A stretch of 33,538 nucleotides of DNA from Salipiger marinus (GTDB lineage Bacteria > Pseudomonadota > Alphaproteobacteria > Rhodobacterales > Rhodobacteraceae): NCBI RefSeq assembly GCF_900100085.1, contig NZ_FNEJ01000036.1, forward strand, positions 1 through 33,538, in the 5' to 3' direction. Position numbers and translations under genes: made by a program. Below the pieces are notes generated by a model. That model made no database searches and had not been told where the DNA came from. It saw only the letters and a program-made list of their open reading frames with translations. Positions 1-6,817 of this stretch are shown here, piece after piece (within the stretch, counting starts at the first letter, position 1; each line of letters begins with the position of its first letter).

Positions 1-438
1 GCCGATGCCGGGGCCGACATCCTCACCGCGCATCTGGAAGCCGGACCGCACAGCCACCGCACCCTGCAGGCGATCCGTGGCGCGGGCATGAAGGCGGGGC
101 TCGCGCTCAATCCCGGCACGCCCGCGCAGGCGGTGGAGCCGCTGCTGGATCTCACCGACCTGATCTGCGTGATGACGGTCAATCCGGGCTTTGGCGGGCA
201 GAGATTCCTCGACATGACCGCCAAGATCCGCGCGCTGCGCAGCCTGATCGGCGACCGGCCCATCCATATCGAAATCGATGGCGGGGTTGATCCGGTCACC
301 GCCCCGCTGGTGGTGGCGGCAGGCGCCGATGTGCTGGTCGCGGGATCGGCGGTGTTCCGCGGCGGATCGGTGGACGATCCCGCCCCGTATGGTCAGAATA
401 TCCGGGCCATCCGCGACGCCGCAAACGCCGCGACCTGA
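1..438 (+). CDS. rpe: ribulose-phosphate 3-epimerase, C-terminal part (5' end outside window)
   Basis: Interconverts D-ribulose 5-phosphate and D-xylulose 5-phosphate in the pentose phosphate and Calvin cycles; cytosolic. The frame is open from base 1 and gives 145 residues. It contains the TIM-barrel signature VNPGFGGQRF, the IEIDGGV strand with the catalytic Asp region, and the phosphate-binding end GADVLVAGSAVF. Full-length family members have about 220-230 residues, so roughly the first 80 are missing to the left. The stop is TGA at 436-438. A second rpe start lies at the right edge of the window in the same orientation, so this is probably one of two copies. The family call is certain; whether this copy is the housekeeping or the cbb-linked one is not visible. 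Confidence 0.95.
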   Translation, partial: ADAGADILTAHLEAGPHSHRTLQAIRGAGMKAGLALNPGTPAQAVEPLLDLTDLICVMTVNPGFGGQRFLDMTAKIRALRSLIGDRPIHIEIDGGVDPVTAPLVVAAGADVLVAGSAVFRGGSVDDPAPYGQNIRAIRDAANAAT

Positions 439-621
439 TCCGCGCGCCGTTCATCTTGCCCCTGAACTCCGGGGGGTGAGGCGCGCAGGCGCCGAGGGGG
501 GCAGCGCCCCCCTCTCCTGACCGGTGCGGCGCGGAAATCTCCGCGCCGCCACGATCCGCCGCCATGTTCCATCTTTTCAACCGATCCCGCCCGGTGCAGG
601 CTGCGCGGAACGGAGGATGGC
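439..621. other. non-coding stretch with two GC hairpins and a degenerate repeat
   Basis: No convincing gene is seen here. From about 465 the sequence resembles the 3' half of the intergenic repeat described at 1803-1870 (a CCGGGGGGTG block followed by a GC hairpin), while the TTCTTCTGACC half is degenerate. A hairpin at 494-514 has arms GAGGGGGGC/GCCCCCCTC around AGC. A second at 526-549 has a perfect 10-bp stem (GCGGCGCGGA/TCCGCGCCGC) with loop AATC. Neither has a T-tract, so they are weak intrinsic terminators at best, although their place after rpe fits a transcript end. Confidence 0.45.
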
Positions 622-759
622 ATGACAGACAGCTTGACCGGGATCCCCGCCGCACCCGCCCGGGATGATCCGCAGACCCGCCTTAAAGCCCTGGCCTGCG
701 CCCGTCAGGGCACGCAGACCCGGACGGCTCTCCCGACGGGAGCCCGCCATGAGCCTTGA
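622..759 (+). CDS. possible 45-residue leader ORF overlapping the LysE-family gene
   Basis: The ATG at 622 follows a good Shine-Dalgarno sequence (CGGAGG, 611-616). It opens a 45-codon frame (MTDSLTGIPAAPARDDPQTR onward) whose stop at 757-759 overlaps the start of the exporter gene at 749. The product is polar, with no membrane segment and no family I recognise. It could be a translationally coupled leader peptide, the remnant of a larger gene, or chance. The support is the ribosome site and the short overlap only. Confidence 0.3.
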   Translation: MTDSLTGIPAAPARDDPQTRLKALACARQGTQTRTALPTGARHEP

Positions 760-1372
760 TCTGTGGCTGGCCTTTGTTGCGGCCTCGGTGGCGCTGCTGC
801 TGATCCCCGGCCCGACCGTGCTGATGGTGCTCTCCTACGCGCTCTCCAAGGGGCGGTCGGTGGCGGTGGCCACCGCAGCGGGCGTGGCGCTGGGGGATTT
901 TGTCGCCATGAGCCTGTCACTTGCCGGTCTGGGCGCGCTGGTGCTGACCTCGGCCACGCTGTTTCTGGTGCTGAAATGGGTGGGGGCAGCCTATCTGGTC
1001 TGGCTCGGCATCCGGCTGCTGCGCTCTGCCCCGCAGGCGCTGCTGCAGGAGCCCGCGCGTGACGTGACGGCGCGCGGCGTGTTTGGCCATGCCGCGGCGG
1101 TGACCGCGCTCAATCCCAAAAGCATCGCCTTCTTCATCGCCTTCGTGCCGCAGTTTCTGGATCCCGCCCGGCCCCTGCCGCCGCAATTCGTGCTGCTGGT
1201 GGCCACCTTCGTCACGCTCGCCACGCTCAACACGCTGGCCTATGCGCTGGCGGCGGACCGGCTGCGCCGCGCCATCCGGCGCCCTGCGGTGCTGGTCTGG
1301 ATCACCCGGATGGGGGGCTCTGCGCTGATCGCCATGGGGCTGCTGACCGCGACCCTGCGCCGGGGCGCCTGA
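749..1372 (+). CDS. LysE/RhtB-family amino-acid exporter
   Basis: Predicted inner-membrane exporter of amino acids or related metabolites. The 207-residue product matches the usual family length (about 205-210). It carries the N-terminal family signature LLLIPGPTVLMVLSYALSKG, the conserved mid-protein NPKSIAFFIAFVPQF block, and about six hydrophobic segments. I start it at the ATG at 749, with GGGAG at 738-742, rather than at the open frame's first ATG at 665, because the extra 28 residues are Arg/Pro-rich and unlike the family. The next gene starts 3 nt after its stop, so the two are probably cotranscribed. Substrate cannot be assigned. Confidence 0.85.
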   Translation: MSLDLWLAFVAASVALLLIPGPTVLMVLSYALSKGRSVAVATAAGVALGDFVAMSLSLAGLGALVLTSATLFLVLKWVGAAYLVWLGIRLLRSAPQALLQEPARDVTARGVFGHAAAVTALNPKSIAFFIAFVPQFLDPARPLPPQFVLLVATFVTLATLNTLAYALAADRLRRAIRRPAVLVWITRMGGSALIAMGLLTATLRRGA

Positions 1373-1375
1373 GCC

Positions 1376-1795
1376 ATGCGGGCGCGCCCCGCCCGGACCG
1401 ACATGCTGGCGCTCTGCGCCGATCCCGCCGCCTTCCGCCATACGGTGGAACGGCTGGCCCATTGCGCCACAGGCCCGGTCAGCCGCATCCTCAGCCCCGG
1501 ACCCGAGGGCGTGATCCTTGGCGCCGCCGTCGCCTATCACCTGCGCATCGGGCTCGTCGCCCTGCCGCGCAGCCCCAAGGGCCCGCTGCTCGATGACGAG
1601 GCGCTGCAGCCCGGCGAGGTGCTGCTTTATATCGATGCGCATCTGGCCAGCGGCGAAACCGCCGAGGCGGCGCTGCATCTGGCAGAGCGGCAGGGCGCGG
1701 ATCTGCGCACCGCCGCCTTCCTGAACGAAGCCCCCGCGCGCGCAGGCCGCCGCAGGCTCGAAGCGCTCGGCATCCGGGTGCATGTGCTGGGCTGA
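1376..1795 (+). CDS. short phosphoribosyltransferase-like protein (APRT-like)
   Basis: The 139-residue product reads like a type I phosphoribosyltransferase related to adenine PRTases. Residues 36-66 (SRILSPGPEGVILGAAVAYH) align with the strand-helix of APRT that contains GFILGAALAY. Residues 82-100 (VLLYIDAHLASGETAEAAL) align with the PRPP-binding loop, normally VLLVDDVLATGGT. The second acidic residue of the loop is replaced (IDAH instead of VDD) and the protein is about 35 residues shorter than a typical APRT, so activity is uncertain. It begins 3 nt after the exporter. An alternative start is ATG 1403 (Met10). Family assignment is by motif reading; no substrate is claimed. Confidence 0.6.
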   Translation: MRARPARTDMLALCADPAAFRHTVERLAHCATGPVSRILSPGPEGVILGAAVAYHLRIGLVALPRSPKGPLLDDEALQPGEVLLYIDAHLASGETAEAALHLAERQGADLRTAAFLNEAPARAGRRRLEALGIRVHVLG

Positions 1796-1802
1796 CGCCG
1801 GT

Positions 1803-1870
1803 TTCTTCTGACCCTAAATATCCCGGGGTGAATTGCGCCCCGCAGGGGCGCAAGAGGGGCAGCGCCCCTC
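1803..1870 (+). repeat. intergenic repeat copy A (TTCTTCTGACC...AAATATCCCGGGG plus hairpins)
   Basis: Begins 8 nt after the stop of the PRTase-like gene, between two convergent genes. Core: TTCTTCTGACC at 1803-1813, then CTAAATATCCCGGGGTG to 1830. Two GC hairpins follow: 1835-1851 (GCGCCCC/GGGGCGC) and 1854-1870 (GAGGGGC/GCCCCTC). The same core and trailing hairpin recur at 19326-19391, 32394-32447 (inverted) and 33386-33434. I recall similar elements being common in Rhodobacterales intergenic space. Its role is unknown; position suggests a transcript end. Confidence 0.75.
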
Positions 1871-1883
1871 CTGCCCCCTAGGA

Positions 1884-3146
1884 TCAGGCGGCGTCGGAAG
1901 CCGCCGCGCGCGTCTTGCCAGAGGTGCCGTCGATGAAGCTCAGCACCAGCGGGCGGATGTTGTTGCGCCAGCTTTTGCCCGCGAAGATGCCGTAATGGCC
2001 CGCCCCCGGTTCCAGATGCTGCGCCTTCAGCCGGTCGGGCAGGCCGGTGCAGAGATCAAGCGCGGCGACGCATTGCCCGGGCGCCGAGATGTCGTCATTC
2101 GCGCCCTCCACCGTCATCACCGCCACATCGGTGATCTTGCCGATATCGACGCGGTGCCCTTCCACCACAAAGCGGTTCTGCGCGATCTCGCCATTCTTGA
2201 AGATACGCTCCACCGTGGACAGGTAGAATTCCGCGGTCATGTCCATCACCGCCAGATATTCATCGTAAAAGCGGTTGTGCGGATCGTGATCCGAGGCTTC
2301 GCCGCGGCTCACCCGGAAAATCTGGTCGGTGAAGGCGCGGGAATGGCGTTCGGCATTCATCGACATGAACGAGGCCAGCTGCAGCAGGCCCGGATAGACC
2401 ATCCGCCCCACGCCCTTGTACTTGAACCCGACCTGCTGGATCATCGTCTCCTCCAGCTGGCCCATGGTGACGCGGCGGCCAAAATCGGTGACGTCGGTGG
2501 GGGTGGCATCGGGATCGATGGGCCCGCCGATCAGCGTCATGGTGCGCGGCTGCGCCTTGGGATCAAGCTCCGCCAGATAGGCTGTGGCGGCCAGCGTCAG
2601 CGGCGCGGGCTGGCATACCGCGATCACATTGGTTTCCGACCCCAGATGGCGCATGAAATCAACAAGATACAGCGTGTAATCTTCGATGTCGAACTTGCCC
2701 GCCGATACCGGAATGTCGCGGGCATTGTGCCAGTCGGTCACATAGACCTCGGTATCGGGGATCAGCGAGATCACGGTGGACCGCAGCAGGGTCGCGTAAT
2801 GGCCCGACATGGGCGCCACCAGCAGGATGGTGCGCGGCTTTTTCGGGCGGCCCGTCACCTCGAAATGCAGCAGGTTGCCGAAGGGTTTTTCCACCACGGT
2901 GCGCACCTCGACCAGATGGTCGCGGCCATCCTCGCAGGGGATGGACCGGATGCCCCAGTCGGGCTTGACCACCATGCGCTCGAAGCTGCGCTCCGTCACT
3001 TCGCCCCATGCCGCAGCCATCCCGATCAGCGGGTTGGGCATCGCCGCAAAGGCGGGATAGGAGGCCAGCGTGCGGGCGGTCGCGCCCAGCCACTGGTTGG
3101 TGTTGCGGAAGGATTCCATCAGATCGTAAGTCGCCATGTAGCGCAT
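1884..3146 (-). CDS. phaZ: intracellular polyhydroxyalkanoate (PHB) depolymerase
   Basis: Degrades stored poly-3-hydroxybutyrate from within the cell. The 420-residue product has the family length. The catalytic nucleophile of this family is a cysteine, seen here in VIAVCQPAP (Cys178). Asp351 (VEGANDDIS) and His384 (GAGHYGIFAGKSW) complete the triad at the expected spacing. The start is at 3146 (MRYMATYDLMES), with AGGAG 8-9 nt upstream. The frame stays open another 30 codons, but that extension is Gly/Arg-rich and unlike the family. It is divergent from phaC, sharing a 160-bp intergenic region, the classic arrangement in Rhodobacter and Paracoccus. Confidence 0.95.
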   Translation of the reverse strand: MRYMATYDLMESFRNTNQWLGATARTLASYPAFAAMPNPLIGMAAAWGEVTERSFERMVVKPDWGIRSIPCEDGRDHLVEVRTVVEKPFGNLLHFEVTGRPKKPRTILLVAPMSGHYATLLRSTVISLIPDTEVYVTDWHNARDIPVSAGKFDIEDYTLYLVDFMRHLGSETNVIAVCQPAPLTLAATAYLAELDPKAQPRTMTLIGGPIDPDATPTDVTDFGRRVTMGQLEETMIQQVGFKYKGVGRMVYPGLLQLASFMSMNAERHSRAFTDQIFRVSRGEASDHDPHNRFYDEYLAVMDMTAEFYLSTVERIFKNGEIAQNRFVVEGHRVDIGKITDVAVMTVEGANDDISAPGQCVAALDLCTGLPDRLKAQHLEPGAGHYGIFAGKSWRNNIRPLVLSFIDGTSGKTRAAASDAA

Positions 3147-3261
3147 GGACCGAAACTCCTGGATCGCGACCCGCCACGGGCTCTGGCCCCAGATGCGCCT
3201 CCCGCCACATCCGGGGTCTCCCCCGCTTCGGACCAATTCGCCGCTTTGCCCCCGGCACCGG

Positions 3262-3280
3262 CATCGTTAGACTAACGATG
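3262..3280. promoter_or_regulatory. perfect 19-bp palindrome in the phaZ-phaC intergenic region
   Basis: CATCGTTAGACTAACGATG is a perfect inverted repeat with 9-bp arms around a single A, ending 26 bp before the phaC start in an otherwise unstructured 160-bp divergent region. Geometry and position fit an operator for a dimeric repressor of the TetR type. It does not match the CTGC-N3-GCAG PhaR site found upstream of phaP. No convincing -35/-10 pair could be placed next to it. The regulator is unknown. Confidence 0.55.
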
Positions 3281-3306
3281 GGAGTAAATAGGGGGGATTC
3301 GACCTT

Positions 3307-5100
3307 ATGACAACAACCGGCACAGAGATCGGTAAAGACCGTGCCCGGCTGGAAGCCAATCTTGGCAAGGTCGAAGCCCTGACGCAACGGCTGCTGGAGG
3401 CGCTGGCACGGCGCAAACCGGTCAATACCGCGCTCAGCGGACCGGAGCCCGAGCTTTATGCCAAGGCCGCGCAGGCCTACTGGCAGGAGTGGATGCAGAA
3501 CCCCGCCAAGGTGTTTGAACAGCAGGTCAGCTACTGGGGCAAGTCGCTGCATCATTACCTTGAGGCGCAGCAGGCGCTGGCAGGCGGCAGCCTGACCCCG
3601 CCTGCGGATACCGGCCCGACCGACCGCCGCTTCAGCAATCCGCTCTGGGACAGCCATCCCTATTTCAACTTCATCAAGCAGCAATACCTCATCAGCGCCG
3701 AGGCGATCCGCAACGCGGTGGACGAGATCGAGGATATGGATCCGCGCGAAAAGCGCCGCCTGACCTATTTCGCCCAGCAGATCATCGACATGATGGCGCC
3801 CACCAATTTCTTTGCCACCAATCCCGACGCGCTGCAGAAAGCCGTTGAAACCGAAGGTGAAAGCCTTGTGCGCGGGATGGAAAACCTTGTCGCCGACCTT
3901 GAGGCGAACAATGGCGAGCTGGTGGTGCGGCTGGCCGATGAAAAGGCGTTCCGCATCGGCGAGAACATCGCCACCGCCGAAGGTCAGGTGGTCTGGCGCA
4001 ACCGGCTGATGGAGCTGATCCAGTATGCGCCCACCACCGACAAGGTGCGCGAGACGCCCATCGTGCTGTTCCCTCCATGGATCAACAAGTTCTACATCCT
4101 CGACCTGAAACCGCAGAACAGCCTGATCCGCTGGATCACCGATCAGGGCTACACGCTGTTCGTGGCAAGCTGGGTCAATGCCGATGAAAGCTACCGCGAC
4201 GTGGGGCTCGAGGATTACATCGAAGAAGGCTACCTGACCGGCATCCGTGTCGCGCGCGAGATCTGCGGCACCGAACAGGTCAATGCGGTGGGCTATTGCA
4301 TCGCGGGCACCACGCTGGCGCTGACCCTGTCGCTGCTGAAAAAGCGCGGCGATACCTCGGTGAAATCGGCAACGTTCTTTACCACGCTCACCGATTTTTC
4401 CGATCAGGGCGAATTCACCCCCTTCCTGCAGAATGATTTTGTCGACGGGATCGAGGCGGAGGTGGCCAAGACCGGCATCCTCAAAAGCTTCATCATGGCG
4501 CGGACGTTCTCCTATCTGCGCTCCACTGACCTGATCTACACGCCCGCGATCCGGCATTACATGATGGGGGAAACCCCGCCCGCTTTCGACCTGCTCTACT
4601 GGAACGGCGATGGCGCGAACCTGCCCGGGCGCATGACCATGCAGTATCTGCGCGGGCTCTGTCAGCGGAACGAGTTTTCCGAGGGCCGGTTCAAGCTGCT
4701 GGGGGAAATGCTGGACATCGCCGATGTGGACGTGCCGCTGATCTCCATCGCCGCCGAGGGCGATCACATCGCCGCATGGACCGACTGCTATCGCGGCGTG
4801 CAGAAGATGGGTGGACGGTCCAAGACCTTTGTGCTGGCGCAGTCCGGGCATATCGCAGGCATCGTGAATCCGCCCAGCAAGAAGAAATACGGCCATTACA
4901 CCCACAGTGACCTGTCGCTGTCTGCGCCTGACTGGAAGGCCGCTGCCGCGTTTGACGAAGGCTCGTGGTGGCCGACATGGGAGGCGTGGCTGCGCAAGCG
5001 GTCGGGCAAGCTGGTGGCGGCGCGCAGCCCCGGCGATTCGGCGCATCCGCCGCTCTGCCCCGCGCCGGGCGAGTATGTCCGCGCGAAGGCGACCGCCTAA
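3307..5100 (+). CDS. phaC: class I poly(3-hydroxyalkanoate) polymerase (PHA synthase)
   Basis: Polymerises 3-hydroxybutyryl-CoA into PHB at the granule surface. The 597-residue product fits class I synthases. The lipase-box-like motif GYCIAG (329-334) carries the catalytic Cys331. Asp486 (AAEGDHIAAW) and His515 (AQSGHIAGI) complete the triad. The N-terminal region contains NPLWDSHPYFNFIKQQYL, typical of the PhaC N-terminal domain. A purine-rich GGGGGGA lies about 10 nt upstream of the ATG. phaP follows 131 bp downstream with its own promoter. No phaB or phaA is in the window. Confidence 0.97.
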   Translation: MTTTGTEIGKDRARLEANLGKVEALTQRLLEALARRKPVNTALSGPEPELYAKAAQAYWQEWMQNPAKVFEQQVSYWGKSLHHYLEAQQALAGGSLTPPADTGPTDRRFSNPLWDSHPYFNFIKQQYLISAEAIRNAVDEIEDMDPREKRRLTYFAQQIIDMMAPTNFFATNPDALQKAVETEGESLVRGMENLVADLEANNGELVVRLADEKAFRIGENIATAEGQVVWRNRLMELIQYAPTTDKVRETPIVLFPPWINKFYILDLKPQNSLIRWITDQGYTLFVASWVNADESYRDVGLEDYIEEGYLTGIRVAREICGTEQVNAVGYCIAGTTLALTLSLLKKRGDTSVKSATFFTTLTDFSDQGEFTPFLQNDFVDGIEAEVAKTGILKSFIMARTFSYLRSTDLIYTPAIRHYMMGETPPAFDLLYWNGDGANLPGRMTMQYLRGLCQRNEFSEGRFKLLGEMLDIADVDVPLISIAAEGDHIAAWTDCYRGVQKMGGRSKTFVLAQSGHIAGIVNPPSKKKYGHYTHSDLSLSAPDWKAAAAFDEGSWWPTWEAWLRKRSGKLVAARSPGDSAHPPLCPAPGEYVRAKATA

Positions 5101-5122
5101 CCCTGCCCAGCCCCTGCTTTTT

Positions 5123-5133
5123 CTGCATCGCAG
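5123..5133. promoter_or_regulatory. PhaR-type operator 1 (CTGC-N3-GCAG) upstream of phaP
   Basis: CTGCATCGCAG matches the CTGC-N3/4-GCAG consensus reported for the PHB-responsive repressor PhaR of Paracoccus and Rhodobacter. It lies just upstream of the predicted -35 element, and its centre is 29 bp from that of operator 2. The assignment is by consensus match and by position in front of the gene PhaR is known to control. Confidence 0.7.
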
Positions 5134-5143
5134 CAATTTCCCC

Positions 5144-5172
5144 TTGAAATGCTGCGCTGCAGCGTGCATATT
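5144..5172 (+). promoter_or_regulatory. predicted phaP promoter (TTGAAA-N17-CATATT)
   Basis: A -35-like TTGAAA at 5144-5149 and a -10-like CATATT at 5167-5172 are separated by 17 bp and lie 60 bp before the phaP start. PhaR-type operator 2 occupies most of the spacer, so bound repressor would block polymerase directly. Match: 5/6 at -35 and 4/6 at -10. Confidence 0.55.
5152..5162. promoter_or_regulatory. PhaR-type operator 2 (CTGC-N3-GCAG) in the phaP promoter spacer
   Basis: CTGCGCTGCAG again fits CTGC-N3-GCAG exactly and lies between the predicted -35 and -10 hexamers of phaP. Two consensus sites within 40 bp, one of them in the spacer, is strong evidence for PhaR control of the phasin, although no phaR gene is present beside phaP here. 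Confidence 0.7.
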
Positions 5173-5231
5173 CGTGTCAGCTGAGAACGGCGGGGTGGGC
5201 CCGCCAAAGCAGAAAAGACAGGAATAGACAG

Positions 5232-5684
5232 ATGGCGACGACCCAAGATTTCACCGCGATGATGAAAGACATGATGGGCGCATTCCCCGTGGACACCAAG
5301 TCCATGGACGAAGCGTTCAAGACCACCGCGACGCTGAACGAAAAGCTGTCCGGCGTGGCTCTGGAAGCGGCGGAGAAGTCGACCGAAGTGTCCACCAAGT
5401 GGACCAAGGACACGCTGGCCAAGCTGGGTGAGATGATGAAGGTCAAGAAGGAGCCGTCGGATTACGCCAAGGCGATGACCGACTATGCCTCCGCTCAGGC
5501 CGAAATGACCGCCGAGCATATGGCCGCCTTCGCCGAGATCGCGAAGAAGGTCCAGATGGACACGGTCGAACTGATGATGGCCGCAGGCAAGGACTTCAGC
5601 GAAGACGCCAGCGCCGCCATGAAGAAGGCGACCGACGACATGGGCACCGCCGCGAAGAAGGCCACCGCCACTCCGGCGAAGTAA
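5232..5684 (+). CDS. phaP: phasin, PHB granule-coating protein
   Basis: Coats PHB granules and limits their size. The 150-residue product is helical, Ala/Lys/Met-rich and cysteine-free, without a signal peptide. It has the amphipathic pattern of phasin-2-type proteins (SGVALEAAEKSTEVSTKWTKDTLAKL; YASAQAEMTAEHMAAFAEIAKKVQ) and a Lys/Ala/Thr-rich tail (AAKKATATPAK). AGGAA about 8-12 nt upstream of the ATG serves as ribosome site. It follows phaC, has two PhaR-type operators in its promoter and ends in a strong terminator. phaR, usually next, is replaced by an opposite-strand hydrolase gene. Confidence 0.9.
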   Translation: MATTQDFTAMMKDMMGAFPVDTKSMDEAFKTTATLNEKLSGVALEAAEKSTEVSTKWTKDTLAKLGEMMKVKKEPSDYAKAMTDYASAQAEMTAEHMAAFAEIAKKVQMDTVELMMAAGKDFSEDASAAMKKATDDMGTAAKKATATPAK

Positions 5685-5771
5685 GGGATCATTTCTCGTC
5701 CCCTCTCCTCCTCCCTGGGACGGGTATGACATTGCGCCACTCTCCTCCCAAATCCCCGGCGCGATGAAGTT

Positions 5772-5800
5772 GGGCGGGCTCCTGCAGAGCCCGCCCTTTT
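5772..5800 (+). terminator. intrinsic terminator after phaP
   Basis: Perfect 10-bp stem GGGCGGGCTC/GAGCCCGCCC with loop CTGCA, followed by TTTT. It lies 88 bp after the phaP stop and 34 bp before the end of the opposite-strand hydrolase gene. Confidence 0.85.
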
Positions 5801-5833
5801 CGTGTCTGCCGCCTGCTGACGCGCCTGCCGCGC

Positions 5834-6655
5834 CTAAAGCGCCAGAAACTGCAGCAGCGCGCGGTTGAATTCCTTGGGATGGCTCACGTTGCAGCCATGC
5901 GGCGCGCCCTCGATCACCTGCAGAGACGAGCCCGGCACCATCACATGGATGCGCTCTCCGGAGCCTTCGATCGGCACGATGCCGTCGGACGAGCCGTGGA
6001 TGACCAGCACCGGCAGATCGACATGGCGCAGATCCTCCCGGAAATCGGTGGTGCCGAACGCCTCCATGCAGGCAAGCGCTGCGGTCTGGTCGGACTGCTC
6101 GCACAGCGCCACGGCATTGCGCAGCGCCTCTTCGGGCACGCAGAGCCTGCCTTCGGCCGTGTAGAAATCCCGCGCGAACTGCCGGAAGAACCCGGCGCGG
6201 TCGGCACGCAGCCCCTCCTCCATCTCTTCGACGGCATCCTTGGTCAGCGGACCTTCGGGGTTGTCCTGGCTCCGCATCATGTAGGGCGGCACCGCCGAGG
6301 CAAAGGCGACGCTGTGCAGCCGCCCCTTGTCCTGCGTGCTCAGATAGCGGGCGACCTCGCCGCCGCCCATGGAAAAGCCCACCAGCGTGACGTCGCGCAG
6401 ATCCAGATCCTCCAGCAGCCCGGCCAGATCCGCCGCCAGCGTGTCGTAATCATAGCCGGTCTCGGGCTTGTCGGAGCGGCCAAAGCCGCGCCGGTCATAG
6501 CTGATGACCCGGTATCCGGCATCCTGCAGCGCGGCCACCTGCGGCGCCCATGCGGCACCGGACAGCGGCCAGCCGTGGATCAGCACGACCGGACGACCGG
6601 GGCCGCCGCTGTCTTCCACGTGAAGCCGGACTCTGGGGGCAAGTTGCGTGTCCAT
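5834..6655 (-). CDS. alpha/beta hydrolase, non-heme chloroperoxidase-like
   Basis: A 273-residue cytosolic alpha/beta hydrolase. It has the oxyanion HGWP near residue 27, the nucleophile elbow GFSMGGGE (Ser95), Asp224 (HGSSDGIVP) and His253 (GAPHGCNVSHP). The FSMGGGEVARYL elbow with the HGWPLSG start is typical of the cofactor-free chloroperoxidase/esterase branch. The natural substrate is not predictable. The start at 6655 has an excellent Shine-Dalgarno (AAAGGAGGT); the frame continues 33 codons upstream without a better site. It lies downstream of the scoB terminator, so it is probably a separate transcript. Confidence 0.85.
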   Translation of the reverse strand: MDTQLAPRVRLHVEDSGGPGRPVVLIHGWPLSGAAWAPQVAALQDAGYRVISYDRRGFGRSDKPETGYDYDTLAADLAGLLEDLDLRDVTLVGFSMGGGEVARYLSTQDKGRLHSVAFASAVPPYMMRSQDNPEGPLTKDAVEEMEEGLRADRAGFFRQFARDFYTAEGRLCVPEEALRNAVALCEQSDQTAALACMEAFGTTDFREDLRHVDLPVLVIHGSSDGIVPIEGSGERIHVMVPGSSLQVIEGAPHGCNVSHPKEFNRALLQFLAL

Positions 6656-6759
6656 TGCGGACCTCCTTTCAGGCGGACGGCAAAGCACCGCCCTTCGCAA
6701 CAAAACGAACCGGGCCGCCGCATGTTCCCGGCCCCTGCCCTGCGCCCCGCCCAAGGCAC

Positions 6760-6789
6760 AAAAAACGCGACCCCCAAGCGGGGGCCGCG
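6760..6789 (-). terminator. intrinsic terminator after scoB (minus strand)
   Basis: Read on the minus strand, a stem of four plus five base pairs with one mismatch (CGCG-C-GGGGG region against CCCCC-A-CGCG) and a four-base loop is followed by six T residues. It begins 28 bp after the scoB stop and would end the scoA-kinase-scoB transcript. Confidence 0.8.
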
Positions 6790-6817
6790 TCTTGTCCCGC
6801 CTTGCGGAGGGACGGGA

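Noticed and set aside
2659-5169. An 836-codon minus-strand frame covering phaC
   Set aside because: Antisense of phaC with low-complexity composition; phaC has an intact Cys-Asp-His triad.
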